Source: Oscillospiraceae bacterium (GTDB taxonomy: Bacteria > Bacillota > Clostridia > Oscillospirales > Ruminococcaceae). Taken from it: a DNA stretch of 64,000 nucleotides. The DNA lies in NCBI GenBank assembly GCA_009777415.1, contig WRLX01000001.1:1-64000 (forward strand). Reading direction: 5' to 3'. The translations under genes were made by a program, and so were the position numbers. The notes under the pieces are model-generated. The model was given only the letters and a program-made list of their open reading frames with translations. It did not search any database and was not told the DNA's origin. This document shows positions 1-8,633 of the stretch, piece by piece; the stretch's first letter is position 1; the number at the start of each line of letters is the position of its first letter.

Positions 1-1481
1 TTATTGCAGCTCCGCGCGACATTGACACTTCCTTGTCGGAAACCGTGTCCGAGAGGATGGGTGTTGTCGGGGTTCGGACAAGGTTGGGGACTTGTTATGG
101 GGCTAAGGCTGTTATTATTGCTACGGGGACTTATCTCGGCGGGCGGATTCATGTTGGCGAGGTTAGCTATGACGGGGCGGCGGACGGGCTTGCACCTGCT
201 TTGCGGTTGACTGAGTCGCTTGGTAAAATCGGGATTGTGACACGTAGGTTTAAGACGGGGACTCCGCCGCGTGTACACGGGCGTTCGGTTGATTTTGCGA
301 AGTTGGTTGAGCAGCATGGCGATGAGGTTATAACTCCGTTTTGTTTTAGTGACGCGCCTATTTTGGAGAATAAGGTTGTTTGTCATATTACACATACTAA
401 CGAGGCTACGCACGAGCTTATCAGGGCAAATTTGCATCGTTCGCCCATGTATTCGGGGCGGATTGAGGCGATTGGCGCGCGGTATTGCCCGAGCATTGAG
501 GACAAAATTGTGAGGTTCGCCGACAAGGACAGTCACCAAATGTTTATTGAGCCTATGGGGCTTGATAACAATGAGTATTATTTGCAGGGGCTGTCAACAT
601 CTTTGCCCGAGGATGTGCAGAGCGATTTGGTGCGGACTATTCCGGGGTTAGAGAATGCGGAAATAATTCGCCCTGCTTATGCGATTGAGTATGACTGTTG
701 CGACCCTACCGAGTTGTTTCCTACATTGGAGTTTAAGGCTGTCCGCGGGCTTTACGGCGCGGGGCAGTTCAACGGGACTTCCGGTTATGAGGAGGCGGCG
801 GCACAGGGGCTTGTTGCCGGGGTGAACGCCGCGGCGCAGATTAAGGGAATGCCGTCGTTTGTTCCGAGCAGGTCGAATTCGTATATTGGGGTGATGATTG
901 ACGATTTGGTACTCAAGGGCTGTGACGAACCATATCGAATGATGACTTCACGGGCTGAATACCGATTACAGATTCGCCAAGACAATGCCCCCGAGCGGTT
1001 GTGTGAAATCGGATATGAACTGGGATTGTTAAGTCAAGCGCGTTATGACAAGTTTAGGGAAGAGCAGGCTGTTATTGCGACTGAAATAGCGCGGCTTAAA
1101 TCAGTAACCGTTAAACCATCGGAGTTTGCGGGGATTAACCGCGCTGTCAAGTTGTATGAGCTACTGAAACGACCTGAGGTGCTTTATGAAAGTTTTGCTT
1201 CTTCCGCGCCTTGTAAATTGCCGCACCATCTTGTTTCCAAGATTAACACTGTGATTAAGTATGAGGGGTATATTAAGGTTCAAAACGAAAAAATACGTTC
1301 GGTTAGGGAGCTTGAGCGAAAAAAGCTTCCTCTTGATTTTGATTATTGCAACATTCCGGGTTTGAGGCTCGAGGCAAGGGAAAAGCTGAATGCTCACAAG
1401 CCGTTTAATGTGGGGCAAGCAAGCAGAATCCCCGGGGTCAATCCCGCAGACGTTACTGTGCTGCTTATTTGGTTTAATTGA
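1..1481 (+). CDS. mnmG: tRNA uridine-5-carboxymethylaminomethyl modification enzyme MnmG (GidA), 5' truncated by window edge
   Basis: Open frame from the window start; motifs [60 protein letters not shown] and C-terminal [18 protein letters not shown] are typical of MnmG; followed by rsmG. Confidence 0.95.
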   Translation, partial: IAAPRDIDTSLSETVSERMGVVGVRTRLGTCYGAKAVIIATGTYLGGRIHVGEVSYDGAADGLAPALRLTESLGKIGIVTRRFKTGTPPRVHGRSVDFAKLVEQHGDEVITPFCFSDAPILENKVVCHITHTNEATHELIRANLHRSPMYSGRIEAIGARYCPSIEDKIVRFADKDSHQMFIEPMGLDNNEYYLQGLSTSLPEDVQSDLVRTIPGLENAEIIRPAYAIEYDCCDPTELFPTLEFKAVRGLYGAGQFNGTSGYEEAAAQGLVAGVNAAAQIKGMPSFVPSRSNSYIGVMIDDLVLKGCDEPYRMMTSRAEYRLQIRQDNAPERLCEIGYELGLLSQARYDKFREEQAVIATEIARLKSVTVKPSEFAGINRAVKLYELLKRPEVLYESFASSAPCKLPHHLVSKINTVIKYEGYIKVQNEKIRSVRELERKKLPLDFDYCNIPGLRLEAREKLNAHKPFNVGQASRIPGVNPADVTVLLIWFN

Positions 1482-1551
1482 GGAAACGGCAGAAGGGATA
1501 AGGGTATAACTTTGAAATTAAACCTGCGTAAATGCGGAAACGAAACTTTTA

Positions 1552-1878
1552 GGTGGTAGTCGCAAAATGTGTTGATTTGCTCAATTTCCGCAACTTGCCC
1601 CTCTGCACCTCATTGCCCCCCCCAAAACTAAGATGATAAATAACCATTGTTAGGGTAGTAGCTTTAAACAAGCAAATTACACATCGTGCCTTGCACCGAA
1701 CGCACCTGTGGCGAATTTTCGCCGAATACAAGCGAAAGTTCGATCACCGAGGGCGTTCGTAGCCGCTCCGGCGTTTGAGGAGTGTGTTTTGGTTACTTTT
1801 GCACAAGCAAAAGTGACAATTCCGCGAAACGGTGATTCGCTCAACTCAACTAAATCAACACATTTTGCGACTACCGCC
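1552..1878. mobile_element. MITE-like element B, 327 bp, about 27-bp terminal inverted repeats and 8-bp TSD AACTTTTA
   Basis: Left GGTGGTAGTCGCAAAATGTGTTGATTT, right (reverse complement) GGCGGTAGTCGCAAAATGTGTTGATTT; AACTTTTA at 1544-1551 and 1879-1886; no transposase ORF. Confidence 0.75.
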
Positions 1879-1886
1879 AACTTTTA

Positions 1887-2046
1887 GAACCTGTCTTCAT
1901 AAGCAAACGCACTGCTAAATCGGCGAATTTTCCGCCATACTGCGTTAATTTTTCCTCAAATATCAACGGATATTATCGTCAAAATTGCCTTGTCTGACGA
2001 AAAATATCGCTTACTTTATCAGCACATCGCTTATGAAGACAGGTTC
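1887..2046. mobile_element. MITE-like element A, GAACCTGTCTTCATAAGC termini, TSD TTA
   Basis: GAACCTGTCTTCATAAGC ... GCTTATGAAGACAGGTTC; flanked by TTA at 1884-1886 and 2047-2049; interior shared with copies at 2764, 24933 and 26966. Confidence 0.75.
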
Positions 2047-2085
2047 TTAATATCGTATTTGTGCAGAAGGGACAAGGGTAAAAGT

Positions 2086-2751
2086 ATGGAGTTTATACAA
2101 GAAAACAGTGCTTTGCTTCAAAAACTGACAGAGTTTATGCTTTGCTATAATAAAAAACTCAACCTCACGCGGATTGTTGAACCGCGCGAGGTTGTTGAAA
2201 AGCATTATATTGATTCGATTTTGCCGTTGACTCTATATAATGTTCCACGTGGAACATATGTGCTTGATGTAGGGAGCGGGGCGGGTTTTCCGGGTATTCC
2301 TATGAAGATTTTTCGCGGCGACTTGACTGTAACGCTGTTGGATTCGTCACGGAAGCGTACTGATTATTTGAGGCTGTTGCTTGAGGAAATCGGCGTTGAT
2401 TGTGAGGTTGTAACGGCGCGAAGCGAGGAATTGGCGCATGATTTGCAGTTTCGAGAGGAATACGGGGTTGTAGTCGCGCGAGCGGTCGCGAACCTGCCGT
2501 CGCTGTGTGAATACTGTTTACCTTTTGTTGCGCGGGGCGGAGTGTTCCTTGCTATGAAAGGTGAAAATGACGAGAGTGACTCGGCGGATTTCGCAATTGA
2601 GCAATTGGGTGGGGAGCTTGATGGGGTTATAAAATACAACCTCCCTTCCGGCGATAAGCGCAGTCTTGTTGTGGTGCGGAAGAGCGGTGGTTGCCCCGGC
2701 CGGTATCCGCGCAAACGGGTTAATATAGGGAAGAATCCTTTGGTGAAATAA
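2086..2751 (+). CDS. rsmG: 16S rRNA (guanine-527-N7)-methyltransferase RsmG (GidB)
   Basis: Motifs YNKKLNLTRI, VLDVGSGAGFPGIPMKI, VVARAVANLPSLCEYCLPFV; downstream of mnmG; start placed after repeat-borne RBS (GGGACAAGGGTAAAAGTATG). Confidence 0.92.
   Translation: MEFIQENSALLQKLTEFMLCYNKKLNLTRIVEPREVVEKHYIDSILPLTLYNVPRGTYVLDVGSGAGFPGIPMKIFRGDLTVTLLDSSRKRTDYLRLLLEEIGVDCEVVTARSEELAHDLQFREEYGVVVARAVANLPSLCEYCLPFVARGGVFLAMKGENDESDSADFAIEQLGGELDGVIKYNLPSGDKRSLVVVRKSGGCPGRYPRKRVNIGKNPLVK
2241..2256. promoter_or_regulatory. parS: parS-like ParB/Spo0J binding site within rsmG
   Basis: Perfect 16-bp palindrome TGTTCCACGTGGAACA; close match to the Bacillus parS consensus TGTTNCACGTGAAACA; parB and parA present in window. 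Confidence 0.85.
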
Positions 2752-2763
2752 GGTGGGATATTA

Positions 2764-2985
2764 GAGCCTGTTTAGAATCTCGCTCACGGCGGATTTTTGA
2801 CAAATTTTCTGACATACCGTTGACTTCAAGTAGCCTGCTCGACGGCGAAGCCGCCGACAGCGCTACTCTCGTCAACTCTGCGTTGATTTTTGCTTAAATA
2901 TCAGCGGGTATTCGCACAAAAATCGCCTTGTCTGACGAAAAAAATTGCTCAAAAATTCACTCGTTCGGAGAATCTAAACAGGCTC
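2764..2985. mobile_element. MITE-like element A variant, GAGCCTGTTTAGAATCTC termini, TSD TTA
   Basis: GAGCCTGTTTAGA ... TCTAAACAGGCTC flanked by TTA (2761-2763, 2986-2988); interior motif GCCTTGTCTGACGAAAAA shared with other copies. Confidence 0.75.
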
Positions 2986-3015
2986 TTATACATTGCCGCT
3001 ATCGCAACCACCCCT

Positions 3016-3327
3016 CTACCACTCCGCAAACCCATAACGCCGCAACGCTTCGGGGTCACTCTCGGCGATGCTTAAAACCCTCGATGCCGCTCCGCTCGGT
3101 CTGCCGCGTCCGTACTCCCATGATTCCACGGTTTTTTTAGATACGCCGATGACATCAGCAAAGAAGCCCTGCGACATATTCAGATTGTCTCGAATTCTGC
3201 GGATTTCGTCGGCTGTGTATTTTTTTGGCGGTGTTGCCGTTACATAATGTGATTTCAACTCGATTTTGTCCTCGGCGTGACGGAGTATTTCTTCTAATCC
3301 GCGTTTAATGCTTTCGGATACGTTCAT
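3016..3327 (-). CDS. Type II antitoxin, XRE/HigA-like HTH protein
   Basis: MSQGFFADVIGVSKKTVESWEYGRGRPSGAASRVL HTH; start overlaps the end of the upstream toxin ORF by 4 nt. Confidence 0.8.
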   Translation of the reverse strand: MNVSESIKRGLEEILRHAEDKIELKSHYVTATPPKKYTADEIRRIRDNLNMSQGFFADVIGVSKKTVESWEYGRGRPSGAASRVLSIAESDPEALRRYGFAEW

Positions 3328-3662
3328 TTCTTGCTACCCCCTAACTCTTTTTCGGTTTGTTCGATTATTTTCTTGAATATTTTGCGTTCTGCTTGGGAGA
3401 TATTTTCTTTGTTACTTTTCGGGTATGCGGTGATTAAGTAAATCCGCTCAAACACGACATAATCAACGTACAAGGCACGAACGCCGCTGCTCTTGCCCCT
3501 GTTTTCGGGTGCGAACCGCATTTTCCGCAAGCCGCCTGTGCCGCTCATGACAGCACCGATTTGCGGGTTGTTGACAATCCCGTTTTCTAAACGCCGCCGA
3601 TCTTCCATATCAAGACCCATAATCTCCCATTGTTTGTCGAACTCGGATGTTGAGAAGAACAT
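3324..3662 (-). CDS. Type II toxin, RelE/HigB-like
   Basis: About 112 aa with GGLRKMRFAPENRGKSSGVRALYVDYV...IYLITAYPKSNKENISQAERK, RelE/HigB-like; toxin-first order with overlapping HTH antitoxin. Confidence 0.8.
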   Translation of the reverse strand: MFFSTSEFDKQWEIMGLDMEDRRRLENGIVNNPQIGAVMSGTGGLRKMRFAPENRGKSSGVRALYVDYVVFERIYLITAYPKSNKENISQAERKIFKKIIEQTEKELGGSKK

Positions 3663-3704
3663 TCTGCCTTTGTCTTTTATGACATCACCCTCTTTCTGTA
3701 TTTT

Positions 3705-3733
3705 ATTATACCCTATTTAATAGGATGTGTCAA
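3705..3733 (-). promoter_or_regulatory. Sigma70 promoter of the toxin-antitoxin operon with palindromic spacer (candidate operator)
   Basis: Minus strand TTGACA-17-TATAAT; spacer contains CCTATTAAATAGG, an inverted repeat. Confidence 0.7.
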
Positions 3734-3787
3734 GGGTTTTGACAAATTATTTCTTTGCATTTTGGGGATTTTTGAAAATTTTACGCC

Positions 3788-3917
3788 GAGCCAACACTCC
3801 CTCAATAAGCCCGACAACCGGAATGATTCCGCAGTCGGGCTTATTGAAGGAGTGTTTAGAATCTCGCTCACGGCAGATTTTCGGAGAATCTAAACAGGCT
3901 CTTAGGGAGTGTTGGCT
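3788..3917. repeat. Composite inverted-repeat structure: long hairpin plus element-A remnant
   Basis: GAGCCAACACTCCC ... GGGAGTGTTGGCTC outer repeat; CAATAAGCCCGAC ... GTCGGGCTTATTG stem; GTTTAGAATCTCGCTCACGG...GAGAATCTAAACAGGCTC matches element A termini. Confidence 0.6.
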
Positions 3918-3918
3918 C

Positions 3919-4734
3919 TTACAATCCGTTAAACGAAACATCATCAACAAATACATACTGGAGCGGATTCCCCGGAGTTGATGCAGTAAATGTTATACGT
4001 GCGGTGACAGCGTTGGGTGGAGCTTTAGAGGTAACTACGCGATAGTAGTTGAAAACCCGGTCTGTTACTGAAAGGCTGCCTTGTTTTATTTCTATTGCCG
4101 CCGCCTGTGTTATTATATCGCCGTCACTGTCCAAAAAGTCCACCGTTGCGATAAGCGACGATTCTACTACGTTACTGCGTGCGAAAAACGAAAACTCGTA
4201 AAAACAGTCCGCGGTCACGGGGACAACCTGTGACATAATGGCGTTTTTAATTCCCGCCGAAAAGTTCCCGCTATGCACGCTTCCGGGTGTGTCAATGCGG
4301 AAGACTCCCGATGTTATTCCGTTTCCGGTAGTAGTCCACCCGTTAGGCGCGTTTGATGCACTCCACGATTCGAGTCCCCCGTTAAACACCAATTCACCTT
4401 GAGAGGTGCATGGGCATTCACATTCACCCGGAGGTCCTTGTTCACCCGGAGGTCCTTGTTCACCCCGGGGACCTTGCTCGCCTTGCGGCCCGCGTTTACC
4501 TTCGGGACCTCGTTCGCCTTGAGGCCCGCGTTTGCCTTCGGGACCTCGTTCGCCCTGCGGGCCTCGCTTACCTTCGGGACCTCGTTCCCCCTGCGGCCCG
4601 CGTTTGCCTTCGAGACCTTGCTCTCCCTGCGGCCCTCGTTCACCTTGCGGCCCTCGGCAACAACAGCGGCATCCGCATTTGTTACGGCAATTGCAGCCGC
4701 AACCGCAGCCGTGATTGTCAATATTTTGATTCAT
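3919..4734 (-). CDS. Collagen-like (Gly-X-Y) surface/spore-type protein with Cys-rich N-terminus and C-terminal galactose-binding-like beta domain
   Basis: [26 protein letters not shown] then [19 protein letters not shown]... triplets; C-terminus [23 protein letters not shown]...[12 protein letters not shown]. Confidence 0.85.
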   Translation of the reverse strand: MNQNIDNHGCGCGCNCRNKCGCRCCCRGPQGERGPQGEQGLEGKRGPQGERGPEGKRGPQGERGPEGKRGPQGERGPEGKRGPQGEQGPRGEQGPPGEQGPPGECECPCTSQGELVFNGGLESWSASNAPNGWTTTGNGITSGVFRIDTPGSVHSGNFSAGIKNAIMSQVVPVTADCFYEFSFFARSNVVESSLIATVDFLDSDGDIITQAAAIEIKQGSLSVTDRVFNYYRVVTSKAPPNAVTARITFTASTPGNPLQYVFVDDVSFNGL

Positions 4735-4812
4735 AGTTACCACATACCCTTTCTGCACAAACGTGCTGTTGAAAGTTTCGTTTTCCGCGTTTACGCAGGT
4801 TTACTTTCAAAC
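4735..4812 (-). repeat. CGKR leader repeat, near full length, upstream of collagen-like gene
   Basis: Minus strand GTTTGAAAGTAAACCTGCGTAAACGCGGAAAACGAAACTTTCAACAGCACGTTTGTGCAGAAAGGGTATG... Confidence 0.85.
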
Positions 4813-4867
4813 TTGGTATCATTACTTAACCTTTATGAACCATTATATTAACAATAGTCGAATTTTG

Positions 4868-5698
4868 TTACTTGAGCGGAATCCGAACGAGATACTCTAC
4901 AAACTCATCGGTCTTTTTTTGTTTAGTTTCGCAGGCGATTCCCGCCTTTTTCATCGAGTCTATTGTATGATTAAAAGTATTAATATACAATGCCGCCTGT
5001 TTAACAATAAAGGTTTTTCTCATCACCGGCTTTTTGGGTTTCAGCATATCATCGATAAGCCTGTCCGTCGCCGCGGAATTAAGCCCGAGTGTGCTGATTT
5101 TTTCAATCGCATGAACCCGCATTCCTTCCGGCAATTTGAGCAATGCCCTTGCTTGGCGTTCGTTAAGGCGATAGCGCAGTGCCATTGCTTTTTCATCGTC
5201 CGAAAGGCGCAAAAGCCGCAGTTTGTTTGCGACTGTTGATTGTGCAATCCCGAGTTTAAGTGCCGCCTCTTCTTGTGTAATCCCGAGGTATTCTATCAGG
5301 CGGCTTATTGCAAACGCTTCCTCGATATAGTTTAAGTCGGCGCGTTGAAGGTTTTCCATAATTGCAAGTACCGCCGAGTTTTCGCTTGATGTATTCATTA
5401 TTATACAGGGGACTTTTTCCCTGCCCGCGAGTTTTGCGGCGCGCAGTCTGCGTTCTCCGGCAATAAGCTCGTATTGTTGCACGCCTGCGTTATTGCCTTC
5501 TGCCGCGCGGACTGTCAACGGTTGCAAAATCCCGTTTTGCTGAATTGAAACAGCAAGCTGTGACAGACCGTAGTCGTCGAATATTACTCGCGGCTGTGCG
5601 GGATTAGGAATGATTTTCATCACCTCAATCTCGACAACCTTATTAACGACTCCGGTGTCAGGCTCAATTTTTTCAGGTACTAACCTCTGAAATATCAT
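4868..5698 (-). CDS. parB: Chromosome partitioning protein ParB/Spo0J/Noc family
   Basis: IPNPAQPR, YELIAGERRLRAAKLAG, AIMENLQRADLNYIEEA, HTH LGIAQSTVANKLRLLRL; start after repeat-borne RBS. Confidence 0.92.
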   Translation of the reverse strand: MIFQRLVPEKIEPDTGVVNKVVEIEVMKIIPNPAQPRVIFDDYGLSQLAVSIQQNGILQPLTVRAAEGNNAGVQQYELIAGERRLRAAKLAGREKVPCIIMNTSSENSAVLAIMENLQRADLNYIEEAFAISRLIEYLGITQEEAALKLGIAQSTVANKLRLLRLSDDEKAMALRYRLNERQARALLKLPEGMRVHAIEKISTLGLNSAATDRLIDDMLKPKKPVMRKTFIVKQAALYINTFNHTIDSMKKAGIACETKQKKTDEFVEYLVRIPLK

Positions 5699-5735
5699 AC
5701 TTTTACCCTTGTCCTTTCTGCACAAGCGTGCTATA
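5699..5735 (-). repeat. CGKR leader repeat, 3' (RBS) part, upstream of parB
   Basis: Minus strand TATAGCACGCTTGTGCAGAAAGGACAAGGGTAAAAGT-ATG. Confidence 0.8.
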
Positions 5736-5841
5736 CGAATAAATTGTATCTGTCTGTCTAAGACTATACCACATATATGACTGTTTTGCTATAAGAAATT
5801 TTCGACATTATAACCGCGTTTTTGCTTGAATGCAACAAAAA

Positions 5842-5870
5842 AACCGCCTTTTACGGCGGATTCTTTTTTA
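5842..5870 (-). terminator. Rho-independent terminator downstream of dnaI-like gene
   Basis: Minus strand CCGCCGTAAAAGGCGG followed by TTTTTTTG. Confidence 0.7.
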
Positions 5871-5926
5871 TACTGTTATAAAGTATGTGCGATTCTCGGG
5901 GGAATTTGTCGTTTTATGCGATATTT

Positions 5927-6946
5927 TTATTTGAGCTTATCTCTTGTTTGGCTTTGTGCCGAGCCGCGTTTAATTTGGCGTATATCGTTTCCGTAAAATT
6001 TGAGGATTTTCATTGTTAAAAACCGAGATGTAATTCTGTCGCCGTACCGCTGCCTCAATTCCCCCATAGTCATATTTGTGTTAATCACTGTGGGATTCCC
6101 CGAATTCATGCGGGAATTAATAAGGTTATAAAACATTGATGTATAAAATCCACTTTCAAATTCCGCTCCTATATCATCGAGGACAAGCAACTCCGCCGAT
6201 TGCAGAGAGTCCATAGTGTTTCCTTTTTCACGCCCGAAATGCTCGCCCTCAATTCTCCTGAACAAATCGGGGGCAGAGCCGTACACTGCGTTAAACCCAT
6301 TGGAAAGCACCCTCCCCGCAATTGCGAGCGAGAGATGCGTCTTGCCTAATCCTGTTTTCCCGCTCAGAAGCAGACCCGCATTAGGCAGTCGGAACTCATC
6401 GGCATAATCCTTGCAATAGTTGAAATTGTCACGCATAATTTCTCTTACATTGCACTCGTCCTCCTCAACATTCGGGTACAGCTCAACATCAAAGCTCTCA
6501 AACCCGGTGAGCGTCAGCGGCGATTTTGAGTTAATCCCCTCCGCCGCGAGCCGCTTTACAATGTTTTTATAACAGTCACAGCGTGAATAGCCCGCAACCC
6601 CCGTATCGCGGCAGGTTTTGCAGGAGTAGAAAGTGTTTAAGTAATCGGCGGGATATTTTGCTTTTACCAGCAACTCTTTTATACGTGTGGCGGCGTTTGC
6701 GTTTTCTTGTTGAATTTCACGAAGTTTTGTTTCCACCGACTCTGCATCCCCACCTTTTAGCGCGATTGCCACAATTTTTGCCCCCGTAGAAGCCATTACA
6801 GCGCGTAGCTTGGCAAACTCGGGGAAACGCCGCTCAATCTCGCTCCGCCGCAGTCGCAGTTGCTTTGCATTCGACTGCTTGCGCTGCTTTAACTCACTTT
6901 CCGCCAAAATATGATACTTCACATCAAAAGCCATTCTTATGACCAT
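5927..6946 (-). CDS. DnaC/DnaI-like helicase loader, AAA+ ATPase
   Basis: CKTCRDTGVAGYSRCDCYK zinc motif, GLLLSGKTGLGKTHLSLAIAGRVL Walker A, LLVLDDIGAE Walker B, INTNMTMGELRQRYGDRITSRF. Confidence 0.88.
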   Translation of the reverse strand: MVIRMAFDVKYHILAESELKQRKQSNAKQLRLRRSEIERRFPEFAKLRAVMASTGAKIVAIALKGGDAESVETKLREIQQENANAATRIKELLVKAKYPADYLNTFYSCKTCRDTGVAGYSRCDCYKNIVKRLAAEGINSKSPLTLTGFESFDVELYPNVEEDECNVREIMRDNFNYCKDYADEFRLPNAGLLLSGKTGLGKTHLSLAIAGRVLSNGFNAVYGSAPDLFRRIEGEHFGREKGNTMDSLQSAELLVLDDIGAEFESGFYTSMFYNLINSRMNSGNPTVINTNMTMGELRQRYGDRITSRFLTMKILKFYGNDIRQIKRGSAQSQTRDKLK

Positions 6947-7065
6947 GCCGCCCCACCTTGCACAAAACACAATATGTCAAGCAGCCTGCCAACGAGCAAA
7001 GCCCGTTGCGCCGCTGCTTTTCTTTGACTTTGCGGCATGGTGGTTCTTCCTTTCTTATTTTTCAA
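6937..7065 (-). CDS. Candidate 42-aa TTG-start leader ORF overlapping the dnaI-like start
   Basis: Starts at the TTG of the leader repeat (AAAGTTTGAAAAATAAG); stop TAA lies inside ATGGTCATAAGAATG of the dnaI-like start region. Confidence 0.35.
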   Translation of the reverse strand: MKNKKGRTTMPQSQRKAAAQRALLVGRLLDILCFVQGGAAWS

Positions 7066-7100
7066 ACTTTTACCTTTTCCCTTTCTACACAGGTGAGTCC
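7063..7100 (-). repeat. CGKR leader repeat core, upstream of the dnaI-like leader ORF
   Basis: Minus strand CACCTGTGTAGAAAGGGAAAAGGTAAAAGTTTGAAA. Confidence 0.65.
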
Positions 7101-7222
7101 ATTTTCCTATTATAACAGATTTTTATAAAAAGCGCAATAATTTATAAAGTTGTTTTTGTCATTTTTCGCGCAAACCCGCCATAGTCCGTAGTGAATTTCT
7201 TTTCTTTATGGAAGTTTTAGTC

Positions 7223-7260
7223 AATATTAACAAAAAATAAGCTCTAAGTTTGTTAATATT
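7223..7260. promoter_or_regulatory. 12-bp perfect inverted repeat upstream of pilus operon promoter (candidate operator)
   Basis: AATATTAACAAA-N14-TTTGTTAATATT, about 40 bp upstream of the extended -10 TGCTATAAT (7298-7306). Confidence 0.55.
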
Positions 7261-7382
7261 TTCTGGTGACTTTTTGGTTGTAATTTTTAAACTAATATGC
7301 TATAATGGTAGTGCGTCACTTTAAACTTAAAATAATTGCTTGGAAATGAGGGGCGAATCTAAATGAAACGGGGGGTGCGTTT

Positions 7383-8579
7383 GTGGCTTTATATTCATAT
7401 GTTGCAACTGATGCGAACGGACGTATTTCAAGAGGAAAGGAAACTGCCGAAGACCACCACGAGCTAATTGCAAGGCTCAAAACTAAGCAGCTTTTCTGTA
7501 CGTCCTACAAGGAATTAGGCGAAAGAGCCAAAGCAGTCGTTTATCGGTATAAGACCAAAGGGCTTGCGTTCCTTTGCCGCCAGTTGAGTTCCATGCTTGT
7601 TGCGGGGATTAGCGTTGTCCGCGCCTTGCACATTATGATTTCGCAGGAACAAAATAAAAAAGCGAAAATGTTACTTACCGAGATTTATGAGCAGGTTCAA
7701 ATGGGGCGTTCCTTGTCCGAGGCGATTGCCACTAAGCAGGGGGCTTTTCCCAATTTGTTTACGAGCATGGTTTCCGCGGGGGAGGCGAGCGGTAACTTAG
7801 ATATGATAATGGTTCGCGTTGCCGACCATTATGCCAAAGAAAATAAGACAAACAACAAAATAAAAAGCGCGATGATATATCCTATTATACTCGGCGTTTT
7901 GATGGTAGTCGTTGTTGTCGGGTTGTTCACTTTGATTTTCCCGATGTTTATGGATATGTTCGACAACGCCGATGATATTCCGCCGCTTTCTCGTGCGTTG
8001 GCATCAATAAGCAACTTTATGACTACTTATTGGTACATCCTTATCGGGGGGACTCTCGCACTTATTATAGGCATACGGACTGCCTTAAAAACGCCGAGCA
8101 TCAGATTCAAATTTGACAGGGCGATACTTAAACTACCCAAAGCGGGCGAGCTTTTGGGAATTATCTACACTGCGCGTTTTGCGCGAACAATGTCGAATTT
8201 GTTTGCGTCGGGTTTGCAAATGGTTGAGTGTATCGAAAAATCGGTTCAAACATTAGGCAACCTTTATATAACAGAGCGTTTTAAAGAGGTTGTGGAAAAT
8301 GTGAAACGGGGTGAACCCCTTTCGCAGGCACTTATTAAGATAAATGTATTTAATCCGATATTTACGGCGATGGTCGTTGTCGGTGAGGAGTCGGGGAGTT
8401 TGGATTCGATTTTGTCTAAGACAGCCGACTATTATGACGAGGAATCCGATATGGCGATTACCTCACTTGTCAGCATGATGGAGCCTTTGCTGATTATCGT
8501 ATTGGGCGGGGCGGTTGCGTTGGTTCTTGCGGGAATATTCCCGTTGATTTACGGTTCGATGGGTACTATGGGTTCATAG
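7383..8579 (+). CDS. pilC: Type IV pilus/T2SS inner-membrane platform protein PilC/GspF
   Basis: LCRQLSSMLVAGISVVRAL, SMVSAGEASGNLDMIM, MVVVGEESGSLDSILSKTADYYDEES, C-terminal MMEPLLIIVLGGAVALVLAGIFPLIYG. Confidence 0.93.
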   Translation: MALYSYVATDANGRISRGKETAEDHHELIARLKTKQLFCTSYKELGERAKAVVYRYKTKGLAFLCRQLSSMLVAGISVVRALHIMISQEQNKKAKMLLTEIYEQVQMGRSLSEAIATKQGAFPNLFTSMVSAGEASGNLDMIMVRVADHYAKENKTNNKIKSAMIYPIILGVLMVVVVVGLFTLIFPMFMDMFDNADDIPPLSRALASISNFMTTYWYILIGGTLALIIGIRTALKTPSIRFKFDRAILKLPKAGELLGIIYTARFARTMSNLFASGLQMVECIEKSVQTLGNLYITERFKEVVENVKRGEPLSQALIKINVFNPIFTAMVVVGEESGSLDSILSKTADYYDEESDMAITSLVSMMEPLLIIVLGGAVALVLAGIFPLIYGSMGTMGS

Positions 8580-8633
8580 GGGTTATAGAGGTTCAATTGG
8601 GGTTCGGAAAATATTAAGATACAGAGGTGTTCT

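Noticed and set aside
1677-1880. 67-aa minus-strand ORF inside element B
   Set aside because: Lies between and into the terminal inverted repeats, no recognisable domain or RBS; not a transposase.
4360-4380. GATTCGAGTCCCCC resembling a tRNA T-arm
   Set aside because: Inside the collagen-like coding region with no acceptor, D-arm or anticodon structure around it; no tRNA genes recognised in the window.
4399-4851. Several plus-strand ORFs rich in Arg/Pro/Leu opposite the collagen-like gene
   Set aside because: Antisense artefacts of the Gly-X-Y repeat composition; the minus-strand frame has the coherent protein and RBS.
7100-7383. Possible c-di-GMP riboswitch upstream of the pilus operon (known in some Clostridia)
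   Set aside because: No recognisable GEMM-type core; only an inverted repeat and an extended -10 promoter are visible.
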